Of a DNA stretch of 64,000 nucleotides, positions 55,215 to 64,000 are shown one piece after another; within the stretch, counting starts at the first letter, position 1, and each line of letters starts with the position of its first letter. A model generated the notes under the pieces. The model did not search any database. It saw only the letters and a program-made list of their open reading frames with translations, and was not told the origin of the DNA. This DNA is from DATBGS01 sp036557885 (GTDB lineage: Bacteria; Chloroflexota; Ktedonobacteria; Ktedonobacterales; DATBGS01): the NCBI GenBank assembly GCA_036557885.1, contig DATBGS010000165.1:62001-126000 (forward strand). The letters are read 5' to 3'. Position numbers and translations under genes: made by a program.

Positions 55215-56006
55215 ATGCTGGTTGTTCAGGACATTGAAGTCTCGTACCACAGCGTCATCACTGCCGCGCGTGGTATCACGCTGGAGGTTGGCAACAACTC
55301 AGTCGTTGCCCTGCTTGGTGCCAATGGCGCAGGCAAAACCACCATCCTGCGTGCCATCTCTGGCATGCTGCGCTTTCACGGCGCCAGATTGGTGCGAGGG
55401 TCTATTCTCTTTGAAGGCGAGCGCATTGATGGGCTGGACGCCACCCAGGTAGTCCGGCGCGGCATCGCTCAGGTGCTGGAAGGCCGCCGCCTCTTTGCCG
55501 ACCTCACCGTAGATGAGAATCTGCGCACTGGCGCTCTTGCCAGGCGTGATCAAGCAGGAGTGCAGCGCTCCTATGATCGCGTGATGGACCTCTTTCCGGT
55601 GCTGCGCGAGCGTCGCAAATCCCAGGCTGGCTACCTTTCCGGCGGCGAGCAGCAGATGGTTGCCATTGGCCGGGGCTTAATGGCAAACCCAAAATTGCTT
55701 CTGCTGGATGAGCCGTCGCTGGGCCTGGCTCCCTTCATGGTGCAGCAAATCCGCAATATCATCGCTGAAATCAACGCCAGCGGCACCTCTGTTTTGTTGG
55801 TAGAGCAAAACGCTCAGATGGCCCTCTCCATCGCGCATCATGGCTACATCATCGAAACAGGAAGGGTCGCCCTCTCTGGTCCCGCCAACAATCTCTTGCA
55901 AGACGAAAGCGTTCGCAAGTTTTATCTGGGACTGCATGAAGGCGAAGAGAAAAGCAACTTTGCCCGGCTACGTGAACACAGGCCAGAAAGGAAGTGGGCA
56001 CTATGA
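55215..56006 (+). CDS. livF: Branched-chain amino acid ABC transporter ATP-binding protein LivF
   Basis: A 263-residue ATPase of the LivF type: Walker A GANGAGKT (residues 35-42), the LivF-typical GRRLFADLTVDENL, signature YLSGGEQQMVAIGRGLM, Walker B LLLLDEPSLGLAP and switch region VLLVEQNAQMAL. ATG 55215 is chosen over ATG 55209 because AGGAGG (55203-55208) directly abuts the latter. It overlaps livG by 4 bases (ATGA). The operon order livF-livG-livH-livM-binding protein puts the ATPases first, unlike the common E. coli arrangement. Confidence 0.93.
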   Translation: MLVVQDIEVSYHSVITAARGITLEVGNNSVVALLGANGAGKTTILRAISGMLRFHGARLVRGSILFEGERIDGLDATQVVRRGIAQVLEGRRLFADLTVDENLRTGALARRDQAGVQRSYDRVMDLFPVLRERRKSQAGYLSGGEQQMVAIGRGLMANPKLLLLDEPSLGLAPFMVQQIRNIIAEINASGTSVLLVEQNAQMALSIAHHGYIIETGRVALSGPANNLLQDESVRKFYLGLHEGEEKSNFARLREHRPERKWAL

Positions 56007-56872
56007 GTGAGGCGGCCCCCAACGTCACCAAACCAACCACTCGACCAACTGGCACCCCTTTGCTTTCAGTTACGGGCCTGACGGTGCGCTTTGCCGGAGT
56101 AACAGCGCTTTCCGACGTATCGCTGGAGGTCTTACCCGGTGAACTGTTTGCCGTGATCGGCCCCAACGGAGCGGGCAAGACCTCGCTCTTCAACGTACTC
56201 TCGCGTGTGTATCAGCCTGCGGCTGGCAGTGTCTCCTATGATGGGCGCGACCTGCTCAAGCTCAAAACCCATCAGGTTGCCTCCGCTGGCATTGCTCGCA
56301 CCTTCCAGAACCTGGGGAAGTTCCCGTTTACCACCGTTCTGGATTACTTGCTGCTTGGACGCCACACGCGCATGAAAAGCGGCATCCTGCGAGGGGGCCT
56401 CTTCGTTGGCCCAACCGCCAGAGAAGAACGCGAAAACCGCGCCTACTGCATGCGCCTGTTGGAGTTAGTCGGGCTGGCGCGCCATGCTCAATTCCTGCTA
56501 GGCGGCCTGCCCTTTGGGCTGCAAAAACGCGCCGATGTGGCCCGCGCGCTGGCCCTGGAACCAAAGCTGCTGCTGCTAGACGAGCCAGTGGCTGGTATGA
56601 ACCTGGAAGAAACCGAAGACATGGCCGCCATTATTCTGGACATCAAAGAGCAGCTAGGCATCACCCAGATTCTGGTGGAGCACGATATGGCAATGGTCAT
56701 GGGCATCTCTGACCACGTGCTGGTACTGGACTTTGGCAGGGTGATTGCCCAAGGCCGCCCGGCGGAGGTGCAGGCCAACCCGAATGTCATTAAAGCCTAT
56801 CTGGGCGAAGAGTTTGGCGGGCCATCCCTGACCACCACTCCCGCTTCAGTCAATACCCTCGATGAACAATAA
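56003..56872 (+). CDS. livG: Branched-chain amino acid ABC transporter ATP-binding protein LivG
   Basis: A 289-residue LivG-type ATPase: Walker A GPNGAGKTS, the GIARTFQNLGKFP Q-loop region that distinguishes LivG, a slightly unusual signature LPFGLQKRADVARAL (LSYGQQR is usual), Walker B LLLLDEPVAGMN and ILVEHDMAMVM. ATG 56003 overlaps the livF stop. With LivF it forms the ATPase heterodimer energising LivHM. Confidence 0.93.
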   Translation: MSEAAPNVTKPTTRPTGTPLLSVTGLTVRFAGVTALSDVSLEVLPGELFAVIGPNGAGKTSLFNVLSRVYQPAAGSVSYDGRDLLKLKTHQVASAGIARTFQNLGKFPFTTVLDYLLLGRHTRMKSGILRGGLFVGPTAREERENRAYCMRLLELVGLARHAQFLLGGLPFGLQKRADVARALALEPKLLLLDEPVAGMNLEETEDMAAIILDIKEQLGITQILVEHDMAMVMGISDHVLVLDFGRVIAQGRPAEVQANPNVIKAYLGEEFGGPSLTTTPASVNTLDEQ

Positions 56873-56890
56873 ACCTTGCCAGGAGGGGAT

Positions 56891-57808
56891 ATGGCGTTCC
56901 TAATCCAACTCTGCTTCGAAGGAATCGCGCTTGGCTGCATCTACGCGCTCATAGCGCTAGGCTTTGCCATCATCTTCAAAGCCAGCGAGGTGATTAACTT
57001 TGCCCAGGGCGAGTTTCTGCTGGTTGGCGCGTATATCGTTTCCGCAGGCACTTATGATTGGGGGCTGGGCTTTTTCCCCGCGCTGCTGCTTGGCGTTGCT
57101 GCAACCGTCATCATCGGCATTCTCTTTGAACGCTTTGCCCTGCGCCGGATGATTGGACGGCCCATCTTCGCTATCTTGATGATTACTATTGGCCTGGATA
57201 CGCTCTTGCGTACTGGCGTCATCATCAAATGGGGGCCAAATGTTCGCGCTGCCGCCACGCCCTTTACGTTGGGCGGCGGTTTCAACGTAGGCGATGTGCA
57301 TGCAGGCAATGGAGTCCATTTTGGCGCCAGCGAACTGTGGACCATCGCCGTTACCATTGTCGTCTGCATTCTGCTTTTTTTCTTCTTCCGCTTCACGAAA
57401 TATGGGCTGGCAATGCGCGCCACCGCCATTGACCAGGAAGCAGCCCTGGCAACCAGCATCAACATCCGCTTTGTCTATGCACTGGCCTGGGGCATCGCCG
57501 GGGCCATCGCCACCATTGGTGGGGTCTTTCTGGCAATCCAGTCGGTTGGGTTCGACACCACGCTGGGGCAAACCGCTTTGCTGGCTTTTCCAGCCATCAT
57601 CCTGGGCGGCCTGGATTCAGTGGTGGGGGCAGTGGTCGGCGGCATCCTGATTGGCCTGACACAAGACCTCACTGGCGGCTATGAAAGCCACTTTTCCAAT
57701 ATTCTAGGCGCGGGCTTCCATGATATTGCCCCGTACATCCTGATGATCATCATCCTTTTCATCCGACCTTATGGTCTTTTCGGCACACGAAAGGTAGAGC
57801 GGGTATGA
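56891..57808 (+). CDS. livH: Branched-chain amino acid ABC transporter permease LivH
   Basis: A 305-residue inner-membrane permease with about eight helices. Family phrases: GIALGCIYALIALGFAIIFKASEVINFAQGE at the N terminus and the EAA-like coupling loop around 'GLAMRATAIDQEAALATSIN', then GGLDSVVGAVVGGILIG. ATG 56891 is preceded by AGGAGG. The stop overlaps livM (ATGA at 57805). It forms the transmembrane pathway with LivM. Confidence 0.93.
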   Translation: MAFLIQLCFEGIALGCIYALIALGFAIIFKASEVINFAQGEFLLVGAYIVSAGTYDWGLGFFPALLLGVAATVIIGILFERFALRRMIGRPIFAILMITIGLDTLLRTGVIIKWGPNVRAAATPFTLGGGFNVGDVHAGNGVHFGASELWTIAVTIVVCILLFFFFRFTKYGLAMRATAIDQEAALATSINIRFVYALAWGIAGAIATIGGVFLAIQSVGFDTTLGQTALLAFPAIILGGLDSVVGAVVGGILIGLTQDLTGGYESHFSNILGAGFHDIAPYILMIIILFIRPYGLFGTRKVERV

Positions 57809-59052
57809 GCGCTTCCGAAACCGTAGTCAGCGCGTCACCCATCGCTGCACCACCCAGGCTCCTGCGAGCAGCCAGCCGCCGGTTTGCATGGGCGCTCGGT
57901 ATCTTGCTGTTGGCGCTCTTCTTTCTGATTGCCAGCGACCAATGGCTCAGCCTTGCCAATTTCACCATGCTTGCCGCTATTGCCGCGCTCAGCCTGAATG
58001 TTCTTTCAGGGTATACCGGCCAGGTTTCGCTGGGCATCGCCTTCTTTATGGCGATTGGTGCTTATACCGCCGTCTTGCTTGGTGGCGACCCCAAGGCGTC
58101 GTTCTTCATCAGTGGCAAAAGCGTGCCCGGCCTGGGTTTGGGTCTTTCCTTTTTGATCTGGTTGCCAGCATCGGGCATAGTTGCCGCCATTGCTGGAGCA
58201 GTGATCGGCCCAACCGCTCTGCGGCTGAAAGGCTTCTATCTGGGCATCGTCTCGCTGGCGCTTATTTTCATCGGCCAGCACATCTTTGTCAACACCGTCC
58301 GGCTCACCGGCGGCCCAGGCGGGCGCAGTTTCCCATCGCCCGCCTTTGGCGAATTTAATTTCAGCAGGCAAAACGACATCCTGGGTGTGGCTGTGACCTC
58401 CAATCAGGAGTTTTTCCTGCTGATCCTGCTGATCCTGGTGCTTGCCGCCATCTTTGTTGGCAACGTGATGCGCACGCGAGCGGGGCGCGCGTTTCAGGCC
58501 GTGCGAGATAACGAAACGAGCGCAGCGATTATCGGCGTCAATCTCTTCAAGGCCAAAATGGGCGCATTCATTTTTTCTTCATTCATTGCCGGAGTTGCAG
58601 GCGCACTCTTCGCTTCTTATACCTCGTATATCCAGCCCAATTATTGGGGCTTGCTGCTCTCCATCCAATATGTCGCTGCCATCATTGTAGGGGGAGTTGC
58701 CAGCGTCTGGGGGTCCATTCTGGGGGCAGTCTTTGTCTTTGCTCTCCCCCAGATCTTCGACCTGCTCTCACCGCCCCAAACTACGGGTTCTCCTGGACTT
58801 TTTGGCATTGCTGTGGGCGACCTGAATGCGGTCGTCTATGGCCTGCTAATTATCGTCTTCCTGCTTTTCGAACCTGGAGGCGTCATTGGACTTATCCGTC
58901 GCATCCAGTTGCTGTCCTTACGCCTCAATCATCGCTTGCGCAAAGGAGGTGAGTTGACCAAGGCCAGTCCTGATCTCGAGCCTGACGCCCAATTTGAGGT
59001 TGAGAGCAGCACGCTCTCAGCCAGCAAGGGCACTGAGATGTTCGACGAGTAA
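57805..59052 (+). CDS. livM: Branched-chain amino acid ABC transporter permease LivM
   Basis: A 415-residue permease with about nine helices: LAAIAALSLNVLSGYTGQVSLG, LTGGPGGRSFPSP, the coupling loop 'GRAFQAVRDNETSAAIIGVN', and GGVASVWGSILGAVF. The last 50 residues are an extra hydrophilic tail (GGELTKASPDLEPDAQFEVE). It overlaps livH by 4 bases. The substrate-binding lipoprotein follows. Confidence 0.92.
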   Translation: MSASETVVSASPIAAPPRLLRAASRRFAWALGILLLALFFLIASDQWLSLANFTMLAAIAALSLNVLSGYTGQVSLGIAFFMAIGAYTAVLLGGDPKASFFISGKSVPGLGLGLSFLIWLPASGIVAAIAGAVIGPTALRLKGFYLGIVSLALIFIGQHIFVNTVRLTGGPGGRSFPSPAFGEFNFSRQNDILGVAVTSNQEFFLLILLILVLAAIFVGNVMRTRAGRAFQAVRDNETSAAIIGVNLFKAKMGAFIFSSFIAGVAGALFASYTSYIQPNYWGLLLSIQYVAAIIVGGVASVWGSILGAVFVFALPQIFDLLSPPQTTGSPGLFGIAVGDLNAVVYGLLIIVFLLFEPGGVIGLIRRIQLLSLRLNHRLRKGGELTKASPDLEPDAQFEVESSTLSASKGTEMFDE

Positions 59053-59149
59053 CTTGGCAGGCCGTAGAAGGCAGACATGCTCCCGCTGTCGCTTCTGCGC
59101 TGCGCTTACGCACCCGACCATGTATTCAACATTGAGGAGGGGATTATCT

Positions 59150-60424
59150 ATGCGACTCAAGAAGTCGTTCCAGTCAAGGGCTGTTGTTTTCCTCGCACTC
59201 TTGAGCCTGTTCATTGCTGGATGCGCCAGCAGTGGTGGCACCAGCAGCGGCGGAATCAAAACAGACGTTGGTGTTGATGCAGGCACCAAAACGATCAACC
59301 TTGGTATCCTCACACCACTTTCTAATTCAGCCAAGGTCATTGGCATCCCCCTGACGCGCGGCATCGAGGTCTTTTTTAAAGACATCAATGATCATGGTGG
59401 CATTGATGGCTTTAAGGTCAATCTGATTGAGAAGGACAACAATTACCCCGATACCCAGCAGCAGACTGTCCAGTATGACGCGATTCGCAATCAGGTACTG
59501 CTGATCGCCGAAAGCCTGGGGACGCCGACGACCTTTGCCATCAAAGACCGCGCAGACAGTGACAATATGCTGGTGGGTGCTGCTACACTCTCCTCGGCTC
59601 TGGCGCGTGAAACCCATCTGATTCTGCTCGGCACACCCTACCGGCTTCAGGTGGAAAATGCGTTTGATTATGTCGTCAACAAAGTTGGCGATAAAGCGCC
59701 CAAAGTCGGCATGATCTATCAGAACGATGAATACGGCCAGGACGGACTCACCGGCTACAATGAAGCCGTCAAGGCGTATGGACTTCAGGATGTCGGACAG
59801 CAAGCCTTCACCTTTGGCGCTGCGGATGTAAGCGCGCAAGTGCTGGCGATGCAGGCCGCTGGCGCGAAGTATGTCTTCCTGACCAGCACCCCAAGCGATA
59901 CCCCGAAATTCCTGGCGGCTGCCGCCAAAATCGGCTACGCGCCCCAGTGGATCATGCAAAGCCCGTCGTTCCTCGCCGCTCTGCTGGCAAACGCGCAGTT
60001 GGCGCCCCTCTTTAAGGGCACCTGGGTTGTTGGTCAGGGCGCTACCTGGGGCGACACCTCCCAGCCAGGCATGAAAGCCATGCTGGATGACATTACGAAG
60101 TACGCCTCCGACCAGCAGCCCGACGGCTTCTTCGAGTTCGGCTACACCGAGGCCAAGATCATCTATGCCATTCTGAAGAAGGCGGCAGATAGCGGCGACC
60201 TGACCCGCGCTGGCGTCTACAAAGCCTTCCAGGGGATTGGCACGATTGACCTTGGCGGCCTGTATCCGAAGACAACCTACGGCTCTTCCGGCAGCCCGAA
60301 TGACCGCGTGCCCACCCGCGACAACGTGATCTACTCGGTTGACGCAAGTGCAGCCAGCACTGGCTTCGTCACACCCTTGAGCGACGATTTTGTTGGCACC
60401 GCAGCCCAGGCGTCGCAGTTCTAA
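59150..60424 (+). CDS. Branched-chain amino acid-type substrate-binding lipoprotein
   Basis: A 424-residue type I periplasmic-binding-fold lipoprotein (Peripla_BP_6). The signal is MRLKKSFQSRAVVFLALLSLFIAGC with lipobox IAGC, then the mature domain: KTINLGILTPLSNSAKVIG, DINDHGGIDGFKVNLIEKDN, KVGMIYQNDEYGQDGLTGY. It captures the ligand at the cell surface and delivers it to LivHM; ligands of this family include leucine, urea and short amides, so the ligand is not certain. ATG 59150 has GAGGAGG 8 bases upstream. A strong hairpin at 60436-60487 ends the operon. Confidence 0.9.
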   Translation: MRLKKSFQSRAVVFLALLSLFIAGCASSGGTSSGGIKTDVGVDAGTKTINLGILTPLSNSAKVIGIPLTRGIEVFFKDINDHGGIDGFKVNLIEKDNNYPDTQQQTVQYDAIRNQVLLIAESLGTPTTFAIKDRADSDNMLVGAATLSSALARETHLILLGTPYRLQVENAFDYVVNKVGDKAPKVGMIYQNDEYGQDGLTGYNEAVKAYGLQDVGQQAFTFGAADVSAQVLAMQAAGAKYVFLTSTPSDTPKFLAAAAKIGYAPQWIMQSPSFLAALLANAQLAPLFKGTWVVGQGATWGDTSQPGMKAMLDDITKYASDQQPDGFFEFGYTEAKIIYAILKKAADSGDLTRAGVYKAFQGIGTIDLGGLYPKTTYGSSGSPNDRVPTRDNVIYSVDASAASTGFVTPLSDDFVGTAAQASQF

Positions 60425-60435
60425 GCGCCACCTTC

Positions 60436-60487
60436 GCTGCAAGAGAACACCCTCTAAGCAAATGCTTAGAGGGTGTTCTCTTGCAGC
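60436..60487 (+). terminator. 24-base perfect hairpin ending the liv operon
   Basis: Arms 60436-60459 (GCTGCAAGAGAACACC...) and 60464-60487 are perfectly complementary around an AAAT loop. It starts 12 bases after the stop of the binding-protein gene. No T-run follows, so it may instead stabilise the mRNA 3' end. Confidence 0.7.
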
Positions 60488-60493
60488 GCCTCT

Positions 60494-60526
60494 GCTTGTA
60501 GCACCAGCTTCCAGCCGGTGACAAGC
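60494..60526. repeat. REP-like palindrome, copy 2
   Basis: GCTTGT..ACAAGC outer stem around a CACCAGC/GCCGGTG inner stem, related to the repeats at 14501 and 61533. Confidence 0.45.
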
Positions 60527-60635
60527 ACCCAAACCCCGAAACCACGCACTCAAGGCATTCCACTCTTGCCATCAGTGCTGTATGCTTAAAAAGAAGCATA
60601 TGATCACCAGGCACCACAGAAAACGGGGCATCCTT

Positions 60636-61490
60636 ATGGACTCTGAAGCCTTTGAGGAACTGGCGGGCTATTATGGCCCTGGCAGCGTCACCTGGCGCGT
60701 GGGCCGCGAGGCGGTCCTGCTGGTGGGCGGCGGGCGCGCTGTCTTGATGCAACTGGCCCACCCTCTGGTGGCGGCTGGCGTCAGCCAGCACAGCAGTTAC
60801 GAGCAAGACCCCACCGGGCGCTTTCGCCGCACCTTTACACTCGGCCAGACGCTGGCCTTTGGCACGCGCAGCGAAGCGCGCAAGGCCGCCCAGACGATCA
60901 ACCAGCGCCACAAGCCGGTGGAAGGCACGCTCCACGCAGCCGCCGGAGACTTTGCGGCTGGCGCCCCCTACCACGCCCGCGACCCTGACTTACTCCTCTG
61001 GGTGCATGCAACACTCATCGAAAGCATTCTGCATGTCTATCAATTGCTGGTAGCGCCGCTGGCACCTGCCGAGCAGGAGCGCTATTACCAGGAATCTTTT
61101 GCCTCTGTGCGCTTACTTGGTCTGCCGCCCGCGCATCTTCCGCAGAATTTCGCGGCGTTCACAGACTATATGCAAATGATGCTTGCCAGCAACAACCTGG
61201 CCGTCACACCAGAAGCCAAAACGCTTGCCAATCTCGTAATCCGTCCCCGCGCGCCGCTGCCCACGCGCCCACTTTTTGAGGCCACCGCCAATATCACCAT
61301 CGGCCTCCTGCCACCGCGTCTGCGCGAAATGTACGGCTATCACTGGAACGCGGGCCAGCAGTTCCTCTTTGATGCCTGGGTACGCAGCACCCGGCGCATG
61401 CTGCCGCTCCTCCCAGGCTGGCTTCGCGAATTTCCGCGTGCCCGCGCCGCCGAAGCGCGCGTGCACCATGCCCTGGCAGAGACAGCGTAA
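60636..61490 (+). CDS. Oxygenase MpaB family protein (DUF2236)
   Basis: A 284-residue helical protein of the DUF2236/MpaB-prime (rubber oxygenase-like) family: VTWRVGREAVLLVGGGRAVLMQLAHPLVAAGVSQHS, RTFTLGQTLAFG, INQRHKPVEG, ARDPDLLLWVHATLIESIL. The conserved His and the R-H/W-V-H residues would bind haem b in characterised members; the reaction here is unknown. The start is uncertain: ATG 60636 begins the conserved protein but has only a weak ribosome site, and in-frame ATGs at 60600 and 60582 are possible. Monocistronic. Confidence 0.85.
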   Translation: MDSEAFEELAGYYGPGSVTWRVGREAVLLVGGGRAVLMQLAHPLVAAGVSQHSSYEQDPTGRFRRTFTLGQTLAFGTRSEARKAAQTINQRHKPVEGTLHAAAGDFAAGAPYHARDPDLLLWVHATLIESILHVYQLLVAPLAPAEQERYYQESFASVRLLGLPPAHLPQNFAAFTDYMQMMLASNNLAVTPEAKTLANLVIRPRAPLPTRPLFEATANITIGLLPPRLREMYGYHWNAGQQFLFDAWVRSTRRMLPLLPGWLREFPRARAAEARVHHALAETA

Positions 61491-61532
61491 GGCGATGTTG
61501 GTGCAATTCGTGCTACCCTGTTTTCTTGATGG

Positions 61533-61565
61533 TTGTAGCAGCACCAGCTTAGCGCTGGCGCGCTA
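61533..61565. repeat. REP-like palindrome, copy 3
   Basis: GTAGCAGCACCAGC followed by CCAGC-TTAGC-GCTGG, related to the copies at 14501 and 60494. Confidence 0.4.
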
Positions 61566-61600
61566 GTTGCCTTATTGCTTGTGGCAGAGGAGAATACATC

Positions 61601-63460
61601 ATGGCAGCACCTCTTCAGGAATGGCACGAACTCGCCCAGCAGTTGCGCGTGGATAGCATCCGCTGCACCACCAAAGCTGGCTCCGGCCATCCCACCTCGT
61701 CAATGTCTGCCGCTGATCTTATGGCGGTCCTGCTGCGCAGCTATCTGCGCTACGATTTCGACAACCCGCAAAATCCCAACAACGATCACCTCATTTTTTC
61801 CAAAGGCCACGCCTCGCCCCTGCTCTACTCGCTCTACAAAGCGGCGGGCGCCATCTCAGATGAAGAACTGCTCTCGCTGCGCACTTTTGGCAGCCGGTTG
61901 GAGGGCCATCCCACGCCCGCCCTGCCCTGGGTAGATGTCGCCACCGGCTCGCTGGGCCAGGGCTTGCCCATTGGGGTGGGCATCGCGCTGGCAGGCAAGA
62001 ATCTGGACAAACGGCCTTATCGCGTCTGGGTTCTGCTGGGTGATAGCGAGATGGCCGAAGGCTCCATCTGGGAAGCGTTTGACCACGCCTCGCACTACGA
62101 GCTTCACAACTTGATCGGCATACTGGATGTCAACCGCCTGGGCCAGCGCGGTGAAACCATGCTCGGCTGGAACACCCGCGCCTACGTTGAGCGTGCTCGC
62201 GCCTTTGGCTGGCAGGCGATAGAGATTGACGGACACAACCTGGAGGAGATTGATAGCGCCTATAAGCAGGCGATCGGCGACAAGGCCAGCGCGCCCACCC
62301 TAATCGTTGCCCGGACGATCAAGGGCAAGGGTTTCGCTCAGGTGGAAAACCAGAATGGCTGGCATGGCAAAGCGTTGCCCCCTGACGATGCTCAAAAGGC
62401 AATCAAGGAATTGGGCGGCGAGCGAAACATCATCGTGCAGGTGCAAAAGCCAGAGCCAGCCCCGCCCATCAGTCGGCCAGCGCCCCAGCCGTTGCAGCTT
62501 CCCGGCTATGAAGTCGGCTCCTCGATGGCAACGCGCAAAGCCTATGGCGAGGCGCTCAAAGCGCTGGGCGCGGGCTGGCAAGATGTCGTCGCGCTGGATG
62601 GCGAGGTCAGCAACTCCACCTTTGCCGAGGATTTCGCCCACGCCTACCCAGGCCGCTACTTTGAGATGTATATCGCAGAGCAGCAAATGATTGCAGCAGC
62701 CGTTGGCCTGAGCGTGCGCGGCTACATCCCCTTTGCCTCCACCTTTGCCGCCTTTCTGAGCCGCGCCTACGACTTCATCCGCATGGCCGCCATCTCTCGT
62801 GCCAATATTCGGTTGTGTGGCTCGCACGCGGGCGTCTCCATTGGCGAAGACGGCCCCTCGCAGATGGCCCTGGAAGACCTGGCGATGATGCGCGCTGTGC
62901 ATGGCAGCACCGTCCTCTATCCCTGCGATGCCAACCAGACCGCCAAACTGGTGGCAGAGATGGCAAACGTCAAAGGCATCAGCTACCTGCGCACCACCCG
63001 CGAAAAGACCCCGGTGCTGTACAAGCCCAGCGATCTGTTCCCTATCGGCGGTAGCAAAGTGCTGCGCCGCTCTGAGCATGATGAGGTGACGATCATTGCC
63101 GCAGGCATCACGCTGCACGAAGCGCTCAAAGCCTATGACCAACTACAGAGCGAAGGCATCCATGCCCGCGTGATTGACGCTTACTCTGTCAAGCCGCTCG
63201 ATAAAGTGACCATTGTGGAGGCGGCGCGCGCCAGCTATGGCCGGGTCATCGTGGCAGAAGATCATTGGAGCGAGGGCGGCCTGGGGGATGCTGTCTTGGA
63301 AGTGCTGGCAAACGAAAGCCTGCCTAAACTGAATGTGATGAAGCTGGCGGTGCGCACCATGCCCGGTTCTGGCAAGCCCGCCGAACTCGTGGACGCCGCT
63401 GGCATCAGCGCCCGCAGCATCGTGATTGCAGCGCGCGCCCTGCATGGACTGTTCGTCTGA
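61601..63460 (+). CDS. tkt: Transketolase
   Basis: A 619-residue TPP enzyme that moves two-carbon units between sugar phosphates in the pentose phosphate pathway. The N-terminal TPP-binding domain has KAGSGHPTSSMSAADLMAVL, SKGHASPLLYSLYKAAG, TGSLGQGLPIGVG, and GDSEMAEGSIWEAF..ILDVNRLGQ (the GDG-like TPP/Mg motif). The pyrimidine domain has DGEVSNSTFAEDF and IAEQQMIAAAVGLS with the catalytic Glu, then HAGVSIGEDGPSQMALEDLAMMR. The C-terminal domain is present. The length matches the short, animal-like or Chloroflexota type rather than the 660-residue proteobacterial type. ATG 61601 has GAGGAG 8 bases upstream. A hairpin follows at 63486. Confidence 0.95.
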   Translation: MAAPLQEWHELAQQLRVDSIRCTTKAGSGHPTSSMSAADLMAVLLRSYLRYDFDNPQNPNNDHLIFSKGHASPLLYSLYKAAGAISDEELLSLRTFGSRLEGHPTPALPWVDVATGSLGQGLPIGVGIALAGKNLDKRPYRVWVLLGDSEMAEGSIWEAFDHASHYELHNLIGILDVNRLGQRGETMLGWNTRAYVERARAFGWQAIEIDGHNLEEIDSAYKQAIGDKASAPTLIVARTIKGKGFAQVENQNGWHGKALPPDDAQKAIKELGGERNIIVQVQKPEPAPPISRPAPQPLQLPGYEVGSSMATRKAYGEALKALGAGWQDVVALDGEVSNSTFAEDFAHAYPGRYFEMYIAEQQMIAAAVGLSVRGYIPFASTFAAFLSRAYDFIRMAAISRANIRLCGSHAGVSIGEDGPSQMALEDLAMMRAVHGSTVLYPCDANQTAKLVAEMANVKGISYLRTTREKTPVLYKPSDLFPIGGSKVLRRSEHDEVTIIAAGITLHEALKAYDQLQSEGIHARVIDAYSVKPLDKVTIVEAARASYGRVIVAEDHWSEGGLGDAVLEVLANESLPKLNVMKLAVRTMPGSGKPAELVDAAGISARSIVIAARALHGLFV

Positions 63461-63485
63461 GCAGATAGCGATACCCGCGACAGAC

Positions 63486-63525
63486 GAAGAAAGAAGTAAG
63501 GGCAAGTGTCCTTACTTCTTTCTTC
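63486..63525 (+). terminator. Terminator hairpin of the transketolase gene
   Basis: GAAGAAAGAAGTAAGG (63486-63501) pairs with CCTTACTTCTTTCTTC (63510-63525), with a pyrimidine-rich TTTCTTCGTC tail. It lies 25 bases past the stop. Confidence 0.75.
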
Positions 63526-63906
63526 TTTCTTCGTCTGTTTTCCGTTTACGTGAACGCACCTCTTGTATAACTCGCTGCTTTATGGTATGCTTGGAAGAGG
63601 CAACATGTATCCCCTCCCTGCGATTTTCTGACTCACGCATCTGCTCTGCTGGTAGGACAGCGCAACCTATTGCTCTGGAGTGATGGCTGGTCATGTCAAT
63701 CCAACGGCTTGCTCAATCAACCTGCGGCTGTTCTTCACGGACGGGAAGCACCAGACGCCCGGCGTCAGTGAATTGCGGCATTTTGCGCCTTCACCCATTC
63801 CTTCCAGCACGCGCCCGCCCGCCGCCTCAAAATGCTGCTCTTGTTGGGATTTGTTCCTCTTCACTTTCACCACCTCGACAAGCTGGACCACCTAAACAAG
63901 GAGCAC
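63526..63906. other. Intergenic region with no recognised gene
   Basis: About 380 bases. Short frames on both strands lack recognisable content; presumably the promoter of the DUF3311-like gene is here. Confidence 0.5.
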
Positions 63907-63909
63907 ATG

Positions 63910-64000
63910 ATGACCAACAACGGTACCACCAAGAAGAGAAGAAGCCCGTACCTGCTCTTGCTCTTGCTCATCCCCTTCATCGCCACTCTCTACCCGGACT
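63910..64000 (+). CDS. Start of a DUF3311-like small membrane protein
   Basis: Only the first 30 residues are in the window: MTNNGTTKKRRSPYLLLLLL followed by IPFIATLYPD. A basic N terminus followed by a hydrophobic helix with the PFIATLYP phrase is typical of DUF3311 proteins, small membrane partners usually encoded before a sodium:solute symporter. ATG 63910 has AAGGAG 6 bases upstream; ATG 63907 is in frame but too close to it. The rest lies outside the window. Confidence 0.6.
   Translation, partial: MTNNGTTKKRRSPYLLLLLLIPFIATLYPD

Noticed and set aside
63680..63895. Open frames on both strands after the transketolase gene
   Set aside because: No ribosome site, no recognisable composition and mutually overlapping frames; treated as intergenic.

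Overview
The window looks like chromosome of a GC-rich Chloroflexota bacterium, probably Ktedonobacterales-like. This is inferred from gene content: a FemAB-type peptidoglycan-bridge protein, an F420/PPOX enzyme, an MpaB-type oxygenase, many NarL-type two-component systems, WD40 and PQQ-like propellers and an AfsR/SARP regulator. No marker gene settles the species.

Left core (1-21402): glycosidase 3' end, two glycosyltransferases, a methyltransferase, a patch of wrecked WD40 and transposase fragments (5086-7070), FemAB plus PPOX gene pair, a MATE exporter, a beta-helix lipoprotein, then mutL, mutS, a zinc-ribbon protein and lon, all four on the minus strand.

Island (21403-50858): a tRNA-Thr(CGT) gene carries in its 3' half a 45-base sequence that recurs, 44/45 identical, at 50814-50858. 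A broken tyrosine recombinase sits next to the tRNA. I read the 29.4 kb between as an integrated element in decay. It holds a nonsense- and frameshift-disrupted TIR gene, a frameshifted SDR gene, an FAD monooxygenase, an AfsR-like SARP regulator with one premature stop, two small peptides with double-glycine leaders, PQQ-like propeller lipoproteins, a serine recombinase, three NarL-type response regulators with kinases (one lacking its phospho-acceptor), remnants of a P450, an amidohydrolase and an S41 peptidase, a membrane-anchored Vgb-like propeller, and a broken ECF sigma/ABC transporter/transposase block bounded by 45-base inverted repeats.

The most interesting signal is regulatory. The FAD monooxygenase promoter and the double-glycine peptide promoter, on opposite sides of the SARP gene and on opposite strands, share one architecture: three TTTCACA-like heptamers at exact 11-base steps, a 9-base gap, then TATGCT. 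This matches how SARP activators bind and ties regulator, tailoring-type oxidase and peptides into one probable small natural-product regulon.

Right core (50859-64000): LOG-family protein, hypothetical protein, PadR regulator, GH13 enzyme, a complete branched-chain amino-acid-type ABC operon (livFGHM plus binding protein) behind a near-consensus sigma-70 promoter, an MpaB-family protein, a full-length transketolase and the start of a DUF3311-like protein. No CRISPR array or rRNA was seen.
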